Below are positions 37,993 through 45,846 of a stretch of 64,000 nucleotides of DNA, piece after piece. The translations under genes and the position numbers were made by a program. The notes below the pieces were generated by a model, which was given only the letters and a program-made list of their open reading frames with translations, searched no databases and was not told the DNA's origin. Positions within the stretch are counted from its first letter, which is position 1. Every line of letters begins with the position of its first letter. This stretch comes from DAOUAT01 sp964551735. GTDB lineage: Bacteria > Chloroflexota > Anaerolineae > CG2-30-64-16. The stretch lies in the NCBI GenBank assembly GCA_964551735.1, contig CAZKEF010000002.1, positions 124,001 through 188,000 on the forward strand, in the 5' to 3' direction.

Positions 37993-38093
37993 ACTGCGCT
38001 CCTTTCACTACATATCTCTAACTGTGAGACGATGACTCTTCAAAAAAGTCGCGTACCGTTCGCGGACTACTACACCTTTATGACCCTTATCAT

Positions 38094-38122
38094 TTCGCAA
38101 CCATTGCATCTTCCCATATAAT
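38094..38122 (+). promoter_or_regulatory. Sigma70-like promoter for fhs
   Basis: TTCGCA (38094-38099) and a perfect TATAAT (38117-38122) are 17 nt apart, about 55 nt before the fhs ATG. A GGAGGTTGGAGGTTT ribosome site lies just before the ATG. Confidence 0.65.
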
Positions 38123-38176
38123 GACGCAGAATGTCCGCACTAGCGCATACCCTATATTCCTGGAGGTTGGAGGTTT

Positions 38177-40048
38177 ATGAAACGCCTGAATCCCGTTCCC
38201 AGCGACCTGGAAATCGCTCAAGCCGCTGAACTCAAGCCGATTGTTGACGTCGCCGCTTCGATTGGTTTGTCGGTGGACGACCTGGAAGTCTTCGGCCAAT
38301 ACAAAGCCAAAGTCCACCTTGACGTGCGCGACAAATTCGCCGGTCGGCCGCAGGGCAAGTACGTTGACGTCACTGCGATCACCCCGACCCCGCTCGGCGA
38401 AGGAAAGACCACCACAACCATCGGCCTGACCCAGGGCCTAGGCGTATTGGGTCAATCGGTTATCGCCTGCATCCGCCAGCCTTCGCAGGGCCCCACTTTT
38501 GGCATCAAGGGCGGCGCAGCCGGCGGCGGCTACTCGCAGGTGGTTCCGATGGAAGATTTCAACCTGCACCTGACCGGCGACATCCATGCCATCACCGCTG
38601 CCCACAACCTGATCGCTGCGGCCATTGACGCACGCATGCTCCACGAATCAGTCACCGAGCCGCAGGTCATGTTCGATCGCTTGTGCCCCAAGGACAAGGC
38701 CGGCCAACGGACCTTCTCGCCCACTATGCTGCGCCGCCTGGCCAAGCTGAGCATCACCAAAACTGACCCAGACGAACTGACCCCCGAAGAGCGGGCGCGC
38801 TTTGCGATGCTCGACATAGATCCGGCGACCATCACGTGGAACCGCGTCATCGATATCTCCGACCGCTTCCTGCGCAAGATCGAAGTCGGCCTAGGACCGG
38901 AGGAGAAAGGCAAGACGCGCATCACCGGTTATGACATCACCGTGGCCTCTGAGATCATGGCCATCCTAGCTCTGACCACCAGCCTCGAAGATCTGCGCGA
39001 ACGCATCGGGCGCATCGTGATCGGCACCAACAAAGCTGGCGAAGCCGTCAGTGTAGAGGATCTGGGCGTAGCTGGCGCCGCGACTGTCCTGATGAAGGAC
39101 GCCATCATGCCCAACCTGATGCAAACCCTGGAAGGGCAGCCTGCCTTCGTGCACGCCGGGCCGTTTGCCAACATTGCGCACGGCAACTCCTCCATCGTCG
39201 CCGACCAGATCGCACTCAAGCTGGCCGATTACGTCGTCACCGAGTCCGGTTTCGGTGCGGACATGGGCATGGAGAAATTCATGAACATCAAGTGCCGCTA
39301 CTCGGGCCTGATTCCGAACTGCGTAGTGTTGGTAGCCACGGTGCGCGCGCTAAAAATGCACGGCGGAGGCCCGAAGGTTGTGGCCGGCAAGCCGCTGGAC
39401 CACGCCTACACCAGCGAGAATCTGCCGCTGCTGGAAAAAGGCCTTGCCAACCTCGAGGCCCACATCGAAAACGCGAGACGCTTCGGCGTGCCGGTGGTGG
39501 TAGCCATCAACCGATTCAAAGACGACACCCCCGCCGAGATCGCCATGATCCGTGACCACGCGATCAAGGCCGGCGCGGAGGATGCGGTTCTCTCCAACCA
39601 CTGGGCGCACGGTGGTGATGGCGCCGTTGACCTAGCCAAGGCAGTGATGGCGGCCTGCGACAAGCCCAGCAACTTCCAATTCCTGTACCCACTGGAGTGG
39701 AGCATCAAGGATAAGATCGAGAAGATCGCGAAAGACATCTACGGCGCCGGTTCCGTGGAGTACACGCCCGAGGCTGAGACAAAGATCGCACTTTACACCC
39801 GCCTGGGCTTCGACAAGCTGCCGATGTGCATGGCCAAGACCCACCTGAGCATGGGCCACGATCCCGCGGTGAAGGGCAGGCCGCAAGGCTATGTCTTCCC
39901 CGTCCGCGATGTCCGCGCCTCAGTCGGCGCCGGATTCCTCTACCCGCTGTGCGGCGAGATGCGCACCATGCCCGGCCTGCCCACCCGCCCTGTATTCTAC
40001 GACGTGGACCTGGATCTGGAAACCGGACGCGTGGTCGGCCTGTTCTAA
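38177..40048 (+). CDS. fhs: Formate-tetrahydrofolate ligase, long eukaryote-like form
   Basis: The 623-residue enzyme makes 10-formyl-tetrahydrofolate from formate, THF and ATP in one-carbon metabolism. The P-loop TPTPLGEGKTTTTIGL and folate-site features are clear, followed by FGIKGGAAGGGYSQVVPM and HGNSSIVADQIALK. Typical bacterial enzymes are about 557 residues. This one keeps segments I associate with the synthetase domain of eukaryotic C1-THF synthase (LHLTGDIHAITAAHNLIAAA, GLPTRPVFYDVDLDLETG, ending VGLF). It is monocistronic, with its own promoter. Function is near certain; the closeness to eukaryotic forms is from memory. Confidence 0.95.
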   Translation: MKRLNPVPSDLEIAQAAELKPIVDVAASIGLSVDDLEVFGQYKAKVHLDVRDKFAGRPQGKYVDVTAITPTPLGEGKTTTTIGLTQGLGVLGQSVIACIRQPSQGPTFGIKGGAAGGGYSQVVPMEDFNLHLTGDIHAITAAHNLIAAAIDARMLHESVTEPQVMFDRLCPKDKAGQRTFSPTMLRRLAKLSITKTDPDELTPEERARFAMLDIDPATITWNRVIDISDRFLRKIEVGLGPEEKGKTRITGYDITVASEIMAILALTTSLEDLRERIGRIVIGTNKAGEAVSVEDLGVAGAATVLMKDAIMPNLMQTLEGQPAFVHAGPFANIAHGNSSIVADQIALKLADYVVTESGFGADMGMEKFMNIKCRYSGLIPNCVVLVATVRALKMHGGGPKVVAGKPLDHAYTSENLPLLEKGLANLEAHIENARRFGVPVVVAINRFKDDTPAEIAMIRDHAIKAGAEDAVLSNHWAHGGDGAVDLAKAVMAACDKPSNFQFLYPLEWSIKDKIEKIAKDIYGAGSVEYTPEAETKIALYTRLGFDKLPMCMAKTHLSMGHDPAVKGRPQGYVFPVRDVRASVGAGFLYPLCGEMRTMPGLPTRPVFYDVDLDLETGRVVGLF

Positions 40049-40059
40049 GCCTTCGCCAT

Positions 40060-40088
40060 TTGGCAAACCTCAGCGTCTTGAGTATAAT
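40060..40088 (+). promoter_or_regulatory. Sigma70-like promoter for the fmdB-like gene
   Basis: TTGGCA (40060-40065) and a perfect TATAAT (40083-40088) with a 17-nt spacer. The predicted start falls inside the left arm of the 16-bp palindrome that follows. Confidence 0.75.
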
Positions 40089-40089
40089 G

Positions 40090-40130
40090 GCTTTGACCTC
40101 CGAAGTTCAACAGGCTTCGGAGGTCAAAGC
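40090..40130. repeat. 16-bp perfect inverted repeat at the fmdB transcription start
   Basis: GCTTTGACCTCCGAAG (40090-40105) is exactly inverted at 40115-40130 around a 9-nt loop. The ACCTCCGAAG core recurs singly in the nusA leader (43485-43494). It could be a dispersed palindromic element, an operator overlapping +1, or a 5' stem in the mRNA. Confidence 0.7.
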
Positions 40131-40160
40131 GTTTGCGGATAGACAGTGAGGGATGTTGTC

Positions 40161-40451
40161 ATGCCGATCTACGAATACGAATGTGAACAGTGTGGTGTAC
40201 GGTTTGAGCGCCTGCAACGCATGGCAGACGCGCCCCTGACCGATTGTCCGGAATGTAACGGACATGTCCATCGCGTCATGCAGCCGGTAGGCGTCATCTT
40301 CAAGGGGTCTGGCTTCTACGTCACGGACAACAAGGGCAAGTCATCCACCGGCATACCCGCTAAGAAAAAGGACGAAGACAGCAAGCCGGCGGACAGCAAA
40401 GCAGTGGAAAGCAGTACGGCTGTGACCGCCGCACCCAAAACTGATGCCTGA
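40161..40451 (+). CDS. FmdB-family zinc ribbon protein
   Basis: ATG 40161 is chosen because MPIYEYECEQCG is the invariant family start; a frame 5 codons longer exists. The 96-residue protein has two CxxC knuckles (CEQCG and CPECNG) forming a rubredoxin-like zinc ribbon, then VIFKGSGFYVTD and a charged, disordered Lys/Asp/Ser tail. The family acts as putative regulatory or zinc-binding proteins of unknown target. GAGGG lies upstream of the ATG, and a strong terminator follows. Confidence 0.88.
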   Translation: MPIYEYECEQCGVRFERLQRMADAPLTDCPECNGHVHRVMQPVGVIFKGSGFYVTDNKGKSSTGIPAKKKDEDSKPADSKAVESSTAVTAAPKTDA

Positions 40452-40476
40452 CCTCGGCGCTCCACTCCTATTCATC

Positions 40477-40509
40477 AAGCGTGGGCCCAGTGCGGGCCTG
40501 CGCTTTTTT
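40477..40509 (+). terminator. Rho-independent terminator after the fmdB-like gene
   Basis: A 12-bp GC-rich stem (AAGCGTGGGCCC, two mismatches to its partner) with a 5-nt loop runs into six T residues at 40504-40509. Confidence 0.85.
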
Positions 40510-40571
40510 GTGAGTGCGTTTCCTGCCAGCTCGTTTGACATCTCTCGCCACGGGTGCTAACCTTACCGATC

Positions 40572-41738
40572 ATGTCCGAGTTTCACGTCAGCGCGCGCGA
40601 CGCGCACACAGCCGCCCGGTCCGGCGCGCTCACCACGCCGCATGGGACCCTGCTCACGCCGGTCTTCGCACCCGTCGGCACCCAGGCCACCGTCAAGACT
40701 TTGACCCCGCGCGATCTGAACGAATTGGGCGCATCGCTGGTGTTGGCTAACACCTATCATCTCTATCTGCGGCCAGGCAGCGCACTGGTGCGCGACTTCG
40801 GCGGGTTGCATGCGTTTATGGGCTGGCCCGGCCCCATGCTGACCGACTCTGGAGGCTTCCAGGTATTCAGCCTAGCCCAGATGCGCAAGGTGGACCCTGA
40901 TGGCGTCACCTTCCGCTCACATATTGACGGCAGTCTACACCGCTTCACGCCGGAAAGCACCATCGCCGCGCAACAAGACCTGGGCGCCGACATCATCATG
41001 TGCCTCGATGAATGCCCCGAGCCCCTTGACCGCAAGTACAACGAAGAGGCGCTGCGCCGCACCCACGTCTGGGCTGCGCGCTGCCAGGCCGCACACACGC
41101 GACCCGATCAGGCGCTGTTTGGCATCGTCCAGGGCGGCATCTTCGACGATCTGAGGATCGAAAGCGCCCGCACCCTGCGCGCCATGGGCTTTCCGGGCTA
41201 CGCCATCGGCGGGCTGAGCGTTGGTGAGACGAAAGAGCAAATGTACGCGACGCTGGATATCACCGTGCCTGAGCTGCCGGCGGACAAGCCACGCTACCTG
41301 ATGGGCGTGGGCGCGCCGGAGGATATCGTGGAGGGGGTGGCGCGCGGCGTCGACATCTTCGATTGCGTACTGCCCACGCGAGTGGCGCGCAACGGTGGCC
41401 TGCTGACACGCCGAGGCCGACTTAACCTCCGCAACGCCAAATACGCGGCTGATCCGCTGCCGGTGGAGCCGGGGTGTGACTGCTACTGCTGCCAACATTT
41501 CAGCCGCGCCTACCTGCGCCACCTGTTCAAAGCAGAGGAGACCCTCGGCCTGCACCTGGCGACGGTGCACAATGTGCGGTTCATGACCCGGCTGATGAGC
41601 GACATCCGACAGCACATTGCTGCGGGAGACTTTGCCGCCTTTCGCACAGCATTCCTGCGCGACTATCGCCTGCCTGATCAAGAGGTACGCCACGCACAGC
41701 GCGCGGCCCACAAACTACGACGCGCTGCAAGCGCGTGA
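40572..41738 (+). CDS. tgt: Queuine tRNA-ribosyltransferase
   Basis: ATG 40572 gives the normal family start (388 residues). The enzyme exchanges guanine 34 of tRNAs with GUN anticodons for the queuosine precursor. The nucleophile and substrate motifs LTDSGGFQVFSL, YAIGGLSVGE and FDCVLPTRVARNG are present. The zinc ligands CDCYCC plus the downstream His (SRAYLRHLF) are complete. It is followed after 17 bp by uppP. A queuosine precursor transporter gene (yhhQ) lies at 55.3-56.1 kb, so precursor uptake rather than full synthesis is plausible; no queA or queG is in the window. Confidence 0.95.
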   Translation: MSEFHVSARDAHTAARSGALTTPHGTLLTPVFAPVGTQATVKTLTPRDLNELGASLVLANTYHLYLRPGSALVRDFGGLHAFMGWPGPMLTDSGGFQVFSLAQMRKVDPDGVTFRSHIDGSLHRFTPESTIAAQQDLGADIIMCLDECPEPLDRKYNEEALRRTHVWAARCQAAHTRPDQALFGIVQGGIFDDLRIESARTLRAMGFPGYAIGGLSVGETKEQMYATLDITVPELPADKPRYLMGVGAPEDIVEGVARGVDIFDCVLPTRVARNGGLLTRRGRLNLRNAKYAADPLPVEPGCDCYCCQHFSRAYLRHLFKAEETLGLHLATVHNVRFMTRLMSDIRQHIAAGDFAAFRTAFLRDYRLPDQEVRHAQRAAHKLRRAASA

Positions 41739-41755
41739 TCCCGCGAAGGAACGCC

Positions 41756-42592
41756 ATGGACATCATCATCGCCTTCATTCTGGGCCTCGTGCAAGGGCTC
41801 ACCGAGTTTATCCCCATCAGCAGCTCTGCGCACCTGGTGCTGGTGCCCTGGCTGTTTGGCTGGCCTGCTTTCGGCCTGTTTTTCGACACCATACTGCACT
41901 GGGGGACCCTCCTGGCCGTGCTGGTATACTTCCGCAACGATTGGGTTGCTATCGTGAAGGGATTCATCGCCAGCCTGACCATGCGCGGCCCCTGGAACTC
42001 CGCGCCGGGCGGCCGCCTGGCCCAGCCCGCGAGCCGGCTGGCCTGGGGCATCATCTTGGGTACCGTCCCGGCAGTCGTGCTGGCGTTCCTTTTTGAAGAT
42101 TTCTTCGAGGGCTTGTTTAGCACCCCGCGCGCTGTCGCTGCCTTCCTCCTGGTGACCGCCGTGATCTTGTATGTCAGCGAACGCCTGGGCCGGCGCGTTC
42201 GTTCCCTGGAGGCGCTCAACATCCCCGACACCCTGGCCATCGGCCTGGCGCAGGCGGCGGCTATCGCGCCGGGCATCAGCCGTTCGGGCGCAACGATCGC
42301 TGCAGGCCTGGCCCGCGGGCTGACGCGCGACGCGGCCGCCCGCTTCAGCTTCCTGCTCTCCATGCCGGTCATCTTGGGCGCTGGGCTGCTCCAAGCGCTG
42401 GATGTGGCGACTAACGCGGAGGTTGCGCCACCGCTGGCCGTGCTGGTGGTCGGGTTTGCTGCTGCCGCAGTAACGGGTTATCTGTGCATTCGCTTCCTGC
42501 TCAGCTACCTGCGTCGCGGCAGCCTAAACGTGTTTGCCATCTACTGTGCGATCGCGGGCAGCACGGCACTGACCTTAACCTTCCTCCGCTGA
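41756..42592 (+). CDS. uppP: Undecaprenyl-diphosphate phosphatase
   Basis: ATG 41756 follows AAGGAA (278 residues, about eight TM helices). It carries the BacA/UppP motifs GLTEFIPISSSAHLVL near the N-terminus and AIAPGISRSGATIAAGLARG at about 175-195. The enzyme recycles undecaprenyl diphosphate to the monophosphate lipid carrier for cell-wall and polysaccharide synthesis, and its loss or excess affects bacitracin sensitivity. It is the middle gene of a tgt-uppP-PstS-like run with gaps of 17 and 11 bp. Confidence 0.94.
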   Translation: MDIIIAFILGLVQGLTEFIPISSSAHLVLVPWLFGWPAFGLFFDTILHWGTLLAVLVYFRNDWVAIVKGFIASLTMRGPWNSAPGGRLAQPASRLAWGIILGTVPAVVLAFLFEDFFEGLFSTPRAVAAFLLVTAVILYVSERLGRRVRSLEALNIPDTLAIGLAQAAAIAPGISRSGATIAAGLARGLTRDAAARFSFLLSMPVILGAGLLQALDVATNAEVAPPLAVLVVGFAAAAVTGYLCIRFLLSYLRRGSLNVFAIYCAIAGSTALTLTFLR

Positions 42593-42603
42593 GAGCCGTC
42601 ACC

Positions 42604-43425
42604 GTGTCACAGCGCCATCGCCATACTCCGGCACTCTTGCTGGTCACAGCCTTGCTGTTAGTCAGTTGTGCTGGCCGCGGCGCAGCCACCCCTGCGCCGG
42701 TCACGCTGCGCGTCGGCGGGTCTTCCAGCATGATCCCATTATTGACCGACCTGGCGCAGGCCTACCAGGCGCGACATCCCAACGTGCTGATGGCGTTGCG
42801 GGCGGGCGGATCGACCGTCGGAATCGAAGAGCTGCAAGCAGGCCGGACCGATCTCGCGGCCGTGTCCTGGCAGCCCCCGGATGCAAACCCTGTCACTGGG
42901 ATCCAGGCTATTCCCCTGGGCCGGGATGCTATTGCGGTAATCGTGCACCCGCGCAACACCACACCCGGCCTGACCATCTTACAGTTGCGCGCCATCTTCC
43001 GCGGGGACACGCTGGACTGGGGCGCCCTGGGCGGCGCAACCGGCGCGCCAACAATCATCAGCCGCGAGGATGGCTCCGGTACGCGCGCCGCCTTCGAGGC
43101 CCAAGTGATGGGCGACGACCGTGTTACGCTCAACGCCCTGGTAATGCCGAGCAGCCCAGCAGTCGTGGATTACATCGCCACGCACCCCACAGCGATCGGC
43201 TACGTCTCCTTGGCCTGGGTGGATGAACGGGTGCGCGCCCTGCCTGTGGAAGATATCAGGCCCGACGCCGCCGCTGTCCGATCCGGAGCCTATCATCTGG
43301 CGCGAACACTGTATCTACTCGCGCCGAAACCTGCCCCTCCGGCCTCCCAAGCCTTCATTGATTTCGCGCTCAGCCCGGCAGGACAGGCCATTGTGGCCCG
43401 GCAGCACGTAGGGTTGCGACCTTGA
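42604..43425 (+). CDS. PstS-like phosphate-type substrate-binding lipoprotein
   Basis: GTG 42604 (273 residues) begins a lipoprotein signal ending in LLLVSC. The mature part matches PstS-type binding proteins: RVGGSSSMIPLLTDLAQAYQ at the N-lobe, LQLRAIFRGDTLDWGALGG, SREDGSGTRAAFE as the anion-binding loop and IGYVSLAW. It should bind phosphate or a similar oxyanion outside the membrane. No pstCAB or phoU genes are adjacent, so it may be an orphan sensor or work with a distant transporter. Confidence 0.87.
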   Translation: MSQRHRHTPALLLVTALLLVSCAGRGAATPAPVTLRVGGSSSMIPLLTDLAQAYQARHPNVLMALRAGGSTVGIEELQAGRTDLAAVSWQPPDANPVTGIQAIPLGRDAIAVIVHPRNTTPGLTILQLRAIFRGDTLDWGALGGATGAPTIISREDGSGTRAAFEAQVMGDDRVTLNALVMPSSPAVVDYIATHPTAIGYVSLAWVDERVRALPVEDIRPDAAAVRSGAYHLARTLYLLAPKPAPPASQAFIDFALSPAGQAIVARQHVGLRP

Positions 43426-43442
43426 TAATGTAAGCGCGCAAC

Positions 43443-43471
43443 TTGCGCGTTTGGGCGGGCTGTGCTAAACT
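43443..43471 (+). promoter_or_regulatory. Sigma70-like promoter for the nusA operon
   Basis: TTGCGC (43443-43448) and TAAACT (43466-43471) have a 17-nt spacer. The predicted leader is about 130 nt and contains an attenuator-like hairpin. Confidence 0.6.
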
Positions 43472-43507
43472 AATATCATCGTAAACCTCCGAAGCAGCAG
43501 TACTCAG

Positions 43508-43531
43508 GAAAGTGGGGACCACCCCACTTTC
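43508..43531 (+). terminator. Attenuator-like hairpin in the nusA leader
   Basis: GAAAGTGGGG pairs perfectly with CCCCACTTTC around a 4-nt loop, followed by TTTGTTGT. It resembles an intrinsic terminator between the promoter and nusA and could let NusA levels feed back on the operon. Confidence 0.6.
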
Positions 43532-43608
43532 TTTGTTGTCAAGGGTCGATACGGGCAAGTTGCTGCGCCAGGTGGTCACAGGTATCTTTCAGGAGTGGTT
43601 TTGGGCAT

Positions 43609-45243
43609 ATGAAGAGTGATCTGATCATGGCGATCAACCAGATCTGCGCAGAGAAAGATTTGCCGCGCGACGTGATCTTGGGGGCCATCGAAGAAGCCTT
43701 GGTGCATGCGTATCGGCGCAACTACGCCAACAATGCTGCAGTCGTGCAGGTAAACATCGATCCCAACACCGGCGATCTGCAGGTCTTCTGCGAAAAGAGA
43801 GTCGTGAAGGCTGTAGAGGACCCCAGCGTCGAGATCACCCTAGCCGAGGCGCGCAAGCTGGACAAAAACGCTGAGTTGGATGGCACGGTGTTAGATCCGC
43901 GTGAACCAGCCAACTTCGGCCGCATCGCCGCGCAGACTGCTAAGCAGGTCATCCTGCAGCGCATTCACGAGGCCGAGCGGGATGCGCTTTACGAGTTCTT
44001 CCACCAGCGCGAAGGCGAGTTGATCACCGGGGCCGTGCAGAGCATCGACTACCGCACCAACGCCGTAAACATCTCGCTGGGCAAAAAGACTGAAGGCATC
44101 CTGGCCGCCGAAGATCAGCTTCCAAACGATCGTTATCGCATCGGCCAAAACGTGCGCACGCTGCTGGCTGAAGTCAACAAAGGCACGCGTGGCCCGCAGA
44201 TCCGTCTTTCCCGCACGCATCGCAACATGTTGCGCCGCTTGTTGGAACGGGAGATCCCTGAGATCTACAACGGAACCGTGGAGATTAAGAGCATCGCCCG
44301 GGAGCCCGGCCAACGTTCCAAGGTGGCGGTCGCCGCCAGCCAACCCGGCATTGACCCGGTGGGCTCGTGCGTCGGCATGCGCGGCACGCGCATCCAGAAT
44401 ATCGTGGACGAGCTAAACGGCGAAAAGATAGACATCGTCGAATGGTCACCTGATGTGCGCCAGTTCATCAGCAACGCGCTTAGCCCCGCGCGGCCAACCG
44501 AAACGCTGCCCATCGAAGATGGGGATGTGCGCACGGCCATTGTCGTCGTGCCTGACCGCCAGCTTTCGCTGGCCATCGGCAAGGAAGGGCAGAACGCGCG
44601 CCTGGCCGCCAAACTGACCGGCTGGCGCATCGATATCAAGAGCGAGACAGAAGCCACCACCGAGGGCCTCCACGAGCTCAAGTATCAGCAAATGCAGATC
44701 ATGAAGCAGCGCACGCTGGAGGCCAAGGTCGCCAGCATGCCGCCGAGTGATGACTTGCTGGGCCGCGCCGAATGGTTGCTGCGCGAAAAAGACAAGGCGG
44801 CAGTGACACTGGAGCAGGTTGCACGCAAGATGGCTGAAGCCGAAGCTGAAATGGCCAAGGGTGAACCGGCAGCTGAAACACTACCCGAGGTCGCAGAAGA
44901 CAGCACGGCTGTCACCCCGGCTGAACCAACGCCGCCTGTCACGGTCGAGCCAACGCCAGAGGCCGAAGCGCAAGTACCTGAACCTGAGACCATCCCTGAC
45001 GAAATGGCCGTGCCCGCCTGGGAACCCTTGACCGAGACGAATGTCGATTATAGTGCTGACGTCGAGTATGCTGGCGAAGAGACCGACGAAGAGGGCGATG
45101 CCGATGGTGCCAAGAAGGGGACCAAACGGAGCAAGAAGGCCAGCAAGAAACGCGAACTCGTCTTCGATGAGGATTTGGGCGAGGTGGTGGCACGCCGTAA
45201 GCGCAAGCCTGGCCGTGGCGGGTGGGACGAGACGGATTATTAG
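43609..45243 (+). CDS. nusA: Transcription termination/antitermination factor NusA
   Basis: The 544-residue protein has the NusA N-terminal RNA polymerase-binding domain (1-130, ending LYEFFHQREGELITGAV) and an S1 domain (about 135-200). Two KH domains follow (CVGMRGTRIQNIVDELNGEK and AIGKEGQNARLAAKLTGWRI). After the core comes a long acidic/Pro-rich extension and a basic tail with KRSKKASKKRELVF. It binds elongating polymerase and RNA and modulates pausing and termination. It heads the conserved nusA-ylxR-infB-rbfA-DHH-truB-ribF cluster, but rimP, usually first, is absent. Confidence 0.96.
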   Translation: MKSDLIMAINQICAEKDLPRDVILGAIEEALVHAYRRNYANNAAVVQVNIDPNTGDLQVFCEKRVVKAVEDPSVEITLAEARKLDKNAELDGTVLDPREPANFGRIAAQTAKQVILQRIHEAERDALYEFFHQREGELITGAVQSIDYRTNAVNISLGKKTEGILAAEDQLPNDRYRIGQNVRTLLAEVNKGTRGPQIRLSRTHRNMLRRLLEREIPEIYNGTVEIKSIAREPGQRSKVAVAASQPGIDPVGSCVGMRGTRIQNIVDELNGEKIDIVEWSPDVRQFISNALSPARPTETLPIEDGDVRTAIVVVPDRQLSLAIGKEGQNARLAAKLTGWRIDIKSETEATTEGLHELKYQQMQIMKQRTLEAKVASMPPSDDLLGRAEWLLREKDKAAVTLEQVARKMAEAEAEMAKGEPAAETLPEVAEDSTAVTPAEPTPPVTVEPTPEAEAQVPEPETIPDEMAVPAWEPLTETNVDYSADVEYAGEETDEEGDADGAKKGTKRSKKASKKRELVFDEDLGEVVARRKRKPGRGGWDETDY

Positions 45244-45254
45244 GCGGCGCATCG

Positions 45255-45563
45255 ATGCCCAAACCTAAAGGCCCACGGCCCAAGCACGTGCCTATGCGCA
45301 CCTGCATCGCATGCCGGGAAGAACGCGGTAAGCGCGAGTTAGTTCGGGTCGTGCGCACACCAGACGGCGCAGTGCACATCGATCCGACCGGCAAACAGGC
45401 TGGCCGCGGCGCGTATCTATGTCGGGCTCGCCAGTGCTGGGAACAGGCTCTCCAAGGCTCACGCCTGGCGGGCGCATTGAAAACGACCTTGACTGCCGAT
45501 CAGCTGGCAGCGTTGCGCGAGTTTGCTGCAACACTGCCGGCAATGCTCCCTGTCGAGGCATAA
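45255..45563 (+). CDS. ylxR: YlxR-family RNA-binding protein (RnpM-like)
   Basis: ATG 45255 gives 102 residues with the family signature RTCIACREERGKRELVRVVR and the basic RGAYLCRARQCWEQAL helix. YlxR proteins are small, basic, and bind RNA; in Bacillus the protein interacts with RNase P RNA. It is encoded 11 bp after nusA, as in most bacteria. The frequently neighbouring ylxQ (L7Ae-like) gene is missing between it and infB. Confidence 0.9.
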   Translation: MPKPKGPRPKHVPMRTCIACREERGKRELVRVVRTPDGAVHIDPTGKQAGRGAYLCRARQCWEQALQGSRLAGALKTTLTADQLAALREFAATLPAMLPVEA

Positions 45564-45846
45564 GACAAGCAGCACAGGAGTCGAGACATGCTGGCGGTGC
45601 AACGACCGCCTTTACAGGCCCGGGGACAGATAGCGGTATGCCTGCGAGGTGAAAATATGTAAGATCGTCATCGCGATCCTCTCACCTGCTTTCCCCGCTT
45701 GTCTCCCCGCACAACTTTCACATGCATCACACCAGGCGCCCAACCGTTTTGTCGGCGGGATGAGCCAGGTTGCCCACGGGCGCCTGCGCCACCCCAACAC
45801 CGAGCGGGTATGCCAGGGCGCTGAAGGGCGCAAGGAGATATTCACG
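45564..45846. other. infB leader region without a gene
   Basis: These 283 bp separate ylxR from infB. I see two hairpins: a 6-bp GGCGGT/ACCGCC stem at 45593-45610 followed by TTT, and a wide 8-bp AGGCGCCC/GGGCGCCT pair at 45734-45785. An open frame extends upstream of the infB ATG but has no ribosome site or IF2-like sequence. The AAGGAG site of infB ends the region. Nothing like ylxQ is present. Confidence 0.5.

Noticed and set aside
43532..43608. A short rimP remnant before nusA
   Set aside because: Translations of this stretch show no RimP-like sequence.
45649..45846. 66-codon N-terminal extension of IF2
   Set aside because: No ribosome site at its ATG and no IF2-like sequence, whereas AAGGAG precedes ATG 45847.
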